Shown here: positions 59,712-64,000 of the stretch, in pieces
Layout: every line of letters starts with the position of its first letter
Position numbering within the stretch: the first letter of the stretch is position 1
Assembly (NCBI RefSeq): GCF_003160695.1
Contig: NZ_QGDD01000002.1
Location: forward strand, 1-64,000
Length of the DNA: 64,000 nt
Source: Nocardioides silvaticus
Lineage (GTDB): Bacteria; Actinomycetota; Actinomycetes; Propionibacteriales; Nocardioidaceae
Direction of reading: 5' to 3'
Made by a program: the position numbers and the translations under genes
The notes under the pieces: generated by a model
Databases searched by the model: none
What the model saw: the letters and a program-made list of their open reading frames with translations, nothing else
What the model was told of the DNA's origin: nothing

Positions 59712-61949
59712 TTGACTGAACCTGTCATCTCCGCCGTAGAGACCGTCATCGACAACGGGAAGTTCGGCACCCGCACCGTCAAGTTCGAGACCGGGCTGCT
59801 GGCCCGGCAGGCCGCCGGCTCGGTGACCGCCTACCTCGACGACGACACCATGCTGCTCTCGGCCACCACGGCCGGGAAGCACCCCAAGGACCACTTCGAC
59901 TTCTTCCCCCTGACGATCGACGTCGAGGAGCGGATGTACGCCGCGGGCCAGATCCCCGGCTCCTTCTTCCGGTCCGAGGGCCGCCCGGGCGAGGACGCGA
60001 TCCTCACCTGCCGGCTCATCGACCGGCCGCTGCGCCCGACCTTCAAGAAGGGCCTGCGCAACGAGGTCCAGGTCGTCATCACCGTCCTGGCCCTCAACCC
60101 CGACACCCCCTACGACGTGCTGGCGATCAACGCCGCGTCGATCTCGACCCAGCTCTCCGGCCTGCCGTTCTCCGGCCCGGTCGGCGGTGTCCGCGTCGCC
60201 CTGATCGACGGCCAGTGGGTCGCGTTCCCGACGCACAGCCAGCTCGAGAACGCCGTCTTCGACATGGTCGTCGCGGGTCGCGTCACCGACACCGGTGACG
60301 TCGCGATCATGATGGTCGAGGCCGAGGCGACGGAGCAGACCTGGACCCTGGTCCAGGACGGCGTCCAGGCCCCCACCGAGGAGGTCGTCGCCGGCGGTCT
60401 CGACGCGGCCAAGCCGTTCATCAAGCAGCTGGTCGAGGCCCAGGTCGAGCTCGCCAAGGAGGCCGCGAAGCCGGTCCAGGAGTTCCCGATCTTCCTCGAC
60501 TACGAGGACGACGTGTTCGACGCCGTCGAGGCCGCCGTCAAGAGCGACCTCGCCGAGGCGATGAAGATCGCCGACAAGCAGGAGCGCAACGACCGCACCG
60601 ACGAGCTCAAGGACCAGGTCCTGGCCTCGCTCGGCGCCCAGTTCGAGGGTCGCGAGAAGGAGATCGGCGCGGCGTTCCGCTCGGTCAACAAGGCGCTCGT
60701 CCGTGAGAGCATCCTGCGCGACAAGGTCCGCATCGACGGTCGCGGCCTGGCGGACATCCGCCCGCTGCACGCCGAGGTCGGCGTCCTGCCCCGCGTCCAC
60801 GGCTCGGCGCTGTTCGAGCGCGGCGAGACCCAGATCCTGGGTGTCACCACGCTGGACATGCTGAAGATGGAGCAGCAGCTCGACACGCTCTCCCCGGAGA
60901 AGTCGCGCCGCTACATGCACAAGTACGTCTTCCCGCCGTTCTCCACCGGCGAGACCGGCCGGGTCGGCTCGCCGAAGCGTCGCGAGGTCGGCCACGGTGC
61001 GCTCGCCCGCCGCGCGCTCCTGCCGGTCCTCCCGACCCGCGAGGAGTTCCCCTACGCCATCCGGCAGCTGTCCGAGGCCATGGGCTCCAACGGCTCGACC
61101 TCGATGGGCTCGGTCTGCGCCTCGACGATGTCGCTGCTGCAGGCCGGTGTGCCCCTGAAGGCCGCCGTCGCCGGCATCGCGATGGGCCTCGTCTCCGGCG
61201 AGATCGACGGTGAGACGCAGTACGTCGCGCTCACCGACATCCTCGGCGCCGAGGACGCGTTCGGCGACATGGACTTCAAGGTCGCCGGCACCCGCGAGTT
61301 CGTCACCGCCCTCCAGCTCGACACCAAGCTCGACGGCATCCCGGCCGAGGTCCTCGCCGCGGCGCTGACCCAGGCCAAGGACGCCCGGCTCGCGATCCTC
61401 GACGTCATGGCCGAGGCCATCGCCGAGCCCGAGGAGATGTCGGTCCACGCCCCGCGGATCATCACGATCCGGGTGCCGGTCGACAAGATCGGCGAGGTCA
61501 TCGGGCCCAAGGGCAAGGTGATCAACCAGATCCAGGACGACACCGGCGCGACGCTGTCCATCGAGGACGACGGCACCGTCTACATCGGGGCGACCAACGG
61601 CGAGGCGGCCGAGGCCGCCAAGGCTGCGGTCAACGCGATCGCCAACCCGACGATGCCCGAGGTCGGCGAGCGCTACCTCGGCACCGTGGTGAAGACGACG
61701 AACTTCGGTGCGTTCGTCTCGCTCATGCCCGGCAAGGACGGCCTGCTGCACATCAGCAAGCTGCGCGACCTCGCCGGCGGCAAGCGGGTCGAGAACGTCG
61801 AGGACGTCGTCTCGGTCGGCCAGAAGCTCCAGGTTCAGATCGCCGAGATCGACGACCGCGGCAAGCTCTCGCTGGTCCCCGTGGTCGAGGAGTCGGCTGC
61901 GGCCGAGTCCGAGGCCGGCGACGCCGAGGGCGCCGAGGACGCGGAGTGA
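59712..61949 (+). CDS. pnp: Polyribonucleotide nucleotidyltransferase (PNPase)
   Basis: A 745-residue PNPase, the phosphorolytic 3'-5' exoribonuclease of the degradosome, also able to make guanosine polyphosphates in actinobacteria. Two RNase PH domains (first from about residue 20 with [21 protein letters not shown]; second from about 330 with [20 protein letters not shown] and [13 protein letters not shown]), a KH domain ([20 protein letters not shown]) and an S1 domain ([23 protein letters not shown]). TTG start at 59712. An acidic C-terminal tail ([12 protein letters not shown]) is present. It is full length and intact. Confidence 0.97.
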   Translation: MTEPVISAVETVIDNGKFGTRTVKFETGLLARQAAGSVTAYLDDDTMLLSATTAGKHPKDHFDFFPLTIDVEERMYAAGQIPGSFFRSEGRPGEDAILTCRLIDRPLRPTFKKGLRNEVQVVITVLALNPDTPYDVLAINAASISTQLSGLPFSGPVGGVRVALIDGQWVAFPTHSQLENAVFDMVVAGRVTDTGDVAIMMVEAEATEQTWTLVQDGVQAPTEEVVAGGLDAAKPFIKQLVEAQVELAKEAAKPVQEFPIFLDYEDDVFDAVEAAVKSDLAEAMKIADKQERNDRTDELKDQVLASLGAQFEGREKEIGAAFRSVNKALVRESILRDKVRIDGRGLADIRPLHAEVGVLPRVHGSALFERGETQILGVTTLDMLKMEQQLDTLSPEKSRRYMHKYVFPPFSTGETGRVGSPKRREVGHGALARRALLPVLPTREEFPYAIRQLSEAMGSNGSTSMGSVCASTMSLLQAGVPLKAAVAGIAMGLVSGEIDGETQYVALTDILGAEDAFGDMDFKVAGTREFVTALQLDTKLDGIPAEVLAAALTQAKDARLAILDVMAEAIAEPEEMSVHAPRIITIRVPVDKIGEVIGPKGKVINQIQDDTGATLSIEDDGTVYIGATNGEAAEAAKAAVNAIANPTMPEVGERYLGTVVKTTNFGAFVSLMPGKDGLLHISKLRDLAGGKRVENVEDVVSVGQKLQVQIAEIDDRGKLSLVPVVEESAAAESEAGDAEGAEDAE

Positions 61950-61956
61950 CCACTCC

Positions 61957-63327
61957 GTGACCATCTCCGTCCCGACGGCCGGCCAGCGTCACGCTGGCCG
62001 GCCGTCGGCTCTCCCGGCCGCCTCCGGAGCGGGTCGCGCGTCCACGAGCACGCTGGAGACGGTGCGCGACGCCGCCGGCCACGTGACGTCACAGGTACGA
62101 CGCACGGTGCTGCCGTCCGGCCTGCGGATCGTCACCGAGCAGATGGCGGGGGCCCGCTCGGCCTCCATCGGCATCTGGATCGGCGTGGGCTCCCGTGACG
62201 AGACCCCGACGACCCACGGCGCGTCGCACTTCCTCGAGCACCTGTTGTTCAAGGGCACCGACGAGCGGTCCGCGCTCGACATCTCGATCACGCTCGACGC
62301 CGTGGGCGGCGAGTTCAACGCGTTCACCGCGAAGGAGTACACCTGCTTCCACGCGCGGGTCCTCGGCGAGGACCTACCGCTGGCGGTCGACGTGCTCGGC
62401 GACATGATCACCGGGTCGCTGCTGGAGCAGCACGACGTCGACGCCGAGCGCGACGTGATCCTCGACGAGATCGCGATGCACGAGGACGACCCCGACGACG
62501 TCGTGCAGAACCTGCTCGCGGAGCTGGCGTGGGGGAGCGGCCCGCTCGGCCGTCCGATCGCCGGCACCACCGAGTCGATCGAGGCGATGACGCAGGGGCA
62601 GATCCTGCGCTTCTACCGCAAGCACTACCGGCCGGAGAACATGGTGATCTCCGTCGCCGGCGCGGTCGACCACGGTGAGGTGGTACGGGCGATCCGCCGC
62701 CACTTCTCCCGCCACGGCTTCCTCGACGACGCCGCGGCGCCCCACGGGCCGCGCACCAGCAACCGTCGCCCGCGCATCCGGGGCCGCGAGGGCCGGGTCT
62801 CCCGTCCGTTCGAGCAGGTCAACGTGGTCGCTGCGGTCGAGGGCATCGCCCGTGACGACGACCGACGGTTCGCCCTCGGCGTGCTCAACACCGCCCTGGG
62901 CGGCGGCACGTCGAGCCGGCTGTTCCAGGAGGTGCGTGAGCACCGGGGCCTGGCCTACTCGGTCTACTCCTTCGCGAGCCACTACGCGGACTCCGGGCTC
63001 GTCGGCGTCGCCGTCGGCTGCCTGCCCGACCGCCTCGACGAGGTGCTCGAGGTGGTGCGGGTCGAGCTGTCCCGCATCGCCGCCCACGGCATCACCGCCG
63101 AGGAGCTGGCCCGCGGCAAGGGCCAGCTGATCGGCGGCCTCGTCCTCGGCCTCGAGGACAGCGCTTCACGGATGATGCGGCTCGGCAAGGCCGAGCTGGT
63201 CTACGCCGACGTGCTCGGCATCGACGAGGTGATGGCGCGCATCGAGGCCGTCACCCTCGAGGACGTCCAGGCCGTCGCCCACGACGTGTTCTCGCGGCCC
63301 GAGCTGCTGGCCGTCGTCGGACCATAG
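61957..63327 (+). CDS. M16 family zinc peptidase
   Basis: A 456-residue single-module M16 (pitrilysin/MPP-like) peptidase, the gene that follows pnp in most actinobacteria. The inverted zinc motif HFLEH in GASHFLEHLLFKGT is intact with the downstream Glu in ERDVILDEIAMHED. LPSGLRIVTEQMAGARSAS opens the domain and ALGGGTSSRLFQEVREHRGLAY closes the C-terminal half. GTG at 61957 is the first start, but a 17-bp hairpin (61972-62008) lies just behind it. GTG at 62062 or 62083, both before the conserved core, may be the real start. The substrate is unknown. Confidence 0.92.
   Translation: MTISVPTAGQRHAGRPSALPAASGAGRASTSTLETVRDAAGHVTSQVRRTVLPSGLRIVTEQMAGARSASIGIWIGVGSRDETPTTHGASHFLEHLLFKGTDERSALDISITLDAVGGEFNAFTAKEYTCFHARVLGEDLPLAVDVLGDMITGSLLEQHDVDAERDVILDEIAMHEDDPDDVVQNLLAELAWGSGPLGRPIAGTTESIEAMTQGQILRFYRKHYRPENMVISVAGAVDHGEVVRAIRRHFSRHGFLDDAAAPHGPRTSNRRPRIRGREGRVSRPFEQVNVVAAVEGIARDDDRRFALGVLNTALGGGTSSRLFQEVREHRGLAYSVYSFASHYADSGLVGVAVGCLPDRLDEVLEVVRVELSRIAAHGITAEELARGKGQLIGGLVLGLEDSASRMMRLGKAELVYADVLGIDEVMARIEAVTLEDVQAVAHDVFSRPELLAVVGP
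61972..62008. terminator. 17-bp perfect hairpin behind pnp
   Basis: CCGACGGCCGGCCAGCG (61972-61988) and its complement (61992-62008) enclose the loop TCA. It begins 23 bases after the pnp stop, the normal place for a terminator, yet falls inside the reading frame if the M16 gene starts at 61957. Confidence 0.6.
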
Positions 63328-63345
63328 TCGGTCGGCAACTGTGGT

Positions 63346-63401
63346 GGTCGAGTAGCGCCCACGGCTGAGCTTGCGAAGCCGTGACGGCGCGTATCGAGAC
63401 C
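63346..63401. repeat. REP-like palindrome
   Basis: GGTCGAGTAGCGC (63346-63358) and GCGCGTATCGAGACC (63387-63401) form imperfect inverted arms around an inner perfect stem CACGGCT/AGCCGTG (63360-63366, 63377-63383). The same outer sequence, inverted, appears in each copy of the neighbouring tandem repeat. Confidence 0.7.
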
Positions 63402-63444
63402 CGGTGACGTGGGCGTCGGCCTCGGCCACTGTCAGTTGTCGACC

Positions 63445-63686
63445 TCGGCGTTCGGCTCACGGCGTCTCGATACGCGCGGTCACGACCTCGTTCCTCGGTC
63501 GTGCGCGCTACTCGACGACCGACGCTTGCTGAGTCCAGTCGACGCCCTCGCAAGCTCGGGCGAGGTCGGCGTTCGGCTCGCGGCGTCTCGATACGCGCGG
63601 TCACGACCTCGTTCCTCGGTCGTGCGCGCTACTCGACGACCGACGCTTGCTGAGTCCAGTCGACGCCCTCGCAAGCTCGGGCGAGG
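63445..63686 (+). repeat. Two tandem copies of a 121-bp unit with REP-like palindromes
   Basis: 63445-63565 and 63566-63686 are adjacent 121-bp copies differing at one base (A at 63459, G at 63580). Each contains GTCTCGATACGCGC and GCGCGCTACTCGAC around an inner CACGACC/GGTCGTG stem, then CTCGCAAGCTCGGGCGAG, itself nearly symmetric. Near-identity means a recent duplication. Confidence 0.9.
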
Positions 63687-63693
63687 ACTGGAC

Positions 63694-64000
63694 TCATCGG
63701 CGCCCGATGATCCCGACGACCGGGGGCTTGTCGGAGGTGGCGATGTAGACGCGGAAGCCGCCCTGGGTCAGCGCCTCGGCGGTCTTGGAGATGATCTCGG
63801 GGACCTGCTCGGGACGCGTGGTGTCGTAGAACAGGTTGACCGAGCCGCCGGGGAGCACGCGCTCGTGCAGCAGGGCGACCTCCTCCTTGCAGTCGCGCAC
63901 CCAGAACAGGTTGACGTCGAAGGCGAAGACCTTGGTCAGCCGCTTCACCGGCACCCGCAGCGTCGCGAGGTCGATCTGTCGCACGGTGAGGCGGCCGGCC
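63694..64000 (-). CDS. SAM-dependent methyltransferase, C-terminal end (partial)
   Basis: The reading frame runs off the right edge, so only about 102 C-terminal residues are seen. VFAFDVNLFWVRDCKEEVALLHERVLPGG and VNLFYDTTRPEQVPEIISKTAEALTQGGF fit the late strands of a class I methyltransferase (the 'leader-then-product' half after the SAM-binding motif). The GTG at 63984 that could open a shorter frame lies in the middle of the run GRLTVRQIDLATLRV and is probably an internal Val. The substrate cannot be determined from the tail. It ends facing the repeat-filled spacer. Confidence 0.7.
   Translation of the reverse strand, partial: AGRLTVRQIDLATLRVPVKRLTKVFAFDVNLFWVRDCKEEVALLHERVLPGGSVNLFYDTTRPEQVPEIISKTAEALTQGGFRVYIATSDKPPVVGIIGRR

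Larger units (their letters stand above)
63328..63693. other. 366-bp spacer made of repeats, no gene seen
   Basis: Between the M16 gene and the convergent methyltransferase gene no credible coding sequence is seen. The spacer consists of one REP-like palindrome (63346-63401), about 40 bases of other sequence, and two tandem 121-bp units. The short open frames across it are by-products of the repeats. Confidence 0.75.

Noticed and set aside
63445..63686. CRISPR array
   Set aside because: Only two adjacent 121-bp units without spacers, no cas genes nearby, and internal palindromes of REP type.

Overview
The window is high-GC, gene-dense DNA from an actinobacterium. NucS (the actinobacterial/archaeal mismatch endonuclease), a DivIVA/Scy-type coiled-coil protein, the dxr-rip1-ispG / proS / rimP-nusA-ylxR-infB-rbfA-truB-ribF-rpsO-pnp-M16 gene order, many GTG starts and frequent leaderless starts all point that way. 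The protein set looks most like Nocardioidaceae (Nocardioides or a relative); the genus is inferred from general resemblance.

Layout. 1-3.8 kb: end of an HNH endonuclease, a GNAT acetyltransferase, an NfeD-SPFH membrane pair, a thioesterase and nucS. 3.8-10.3 kb: a hydroxyacyl-CoA dehydrogenase of unusual domain order, two secreted DUF4189-like proteins flanking an alpha/beta hydrolase, a CGNR regulator divergent from an EamA exporter, and an ECF sigma factor with a membrane-anchored partner. 10.2-17 kb (minus strand): a GT39-like membrane glycosyltransferase, an AI-2E permease, a polarity-type coiled-coil protein, and an MMPL transporter fused to a kinase C-lobe that lacks the catalytic residues. 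17-23.5 kb: crotonyl-CoA carboxylase/reductase, 5-oxoprolinase pxpABC, methylmalonyl-CoA epimerase, a thiolase and meaB. These C4/C3 acyl-CoA genes suggest ethylmalonyl/methylmalonyl-CoA metabolism. Three of the acyl-CoA promoters share a 13-bp motif.

23.5-27.2 kb: dxr, the site-2 protease gene rip1 and ispG. 27.2-34.8 kb: an accessory block of six secreted GH16 paralogues, interrupted by a homocysteine S-methyltransferase/TetR pair with a clear operator. 34.9-38.7 kb: GNAT, DoxX-like protein, proS, HAD hydrolase. 38.8-41 kb: a secreted M43-type metalloprotease and two small genes divergent from rimP. 41-48.2 kb: rimP-nusA-(GH16-fold protein on the opposite strand)-ylxR-infB-rbfA-truB. 48.2-59.2 kb: a PadR module with a lipoprotein serine hydrolase, ribF, a membrane protein, a molybdopterin oxidoreductase, a NarL-type two-component system, a second MMPL transporter and a nucleoside hydrolase. 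59.2-64 kb: rpsO, pnp, an M16 peptidase, a repeat-rich spacer and the end of a methyltransferase gene.

The conserved backbone (isoprenoid, translation and RNA-decay genes) is therefore split at its joints by accessory cargo. The points most worth following up are the MMPL-pseudokinase fusion, the GH16 array, an in-frame palindromic insertion in pxpB, the shared acyl-CoA operator and the palindromic repeat elements.
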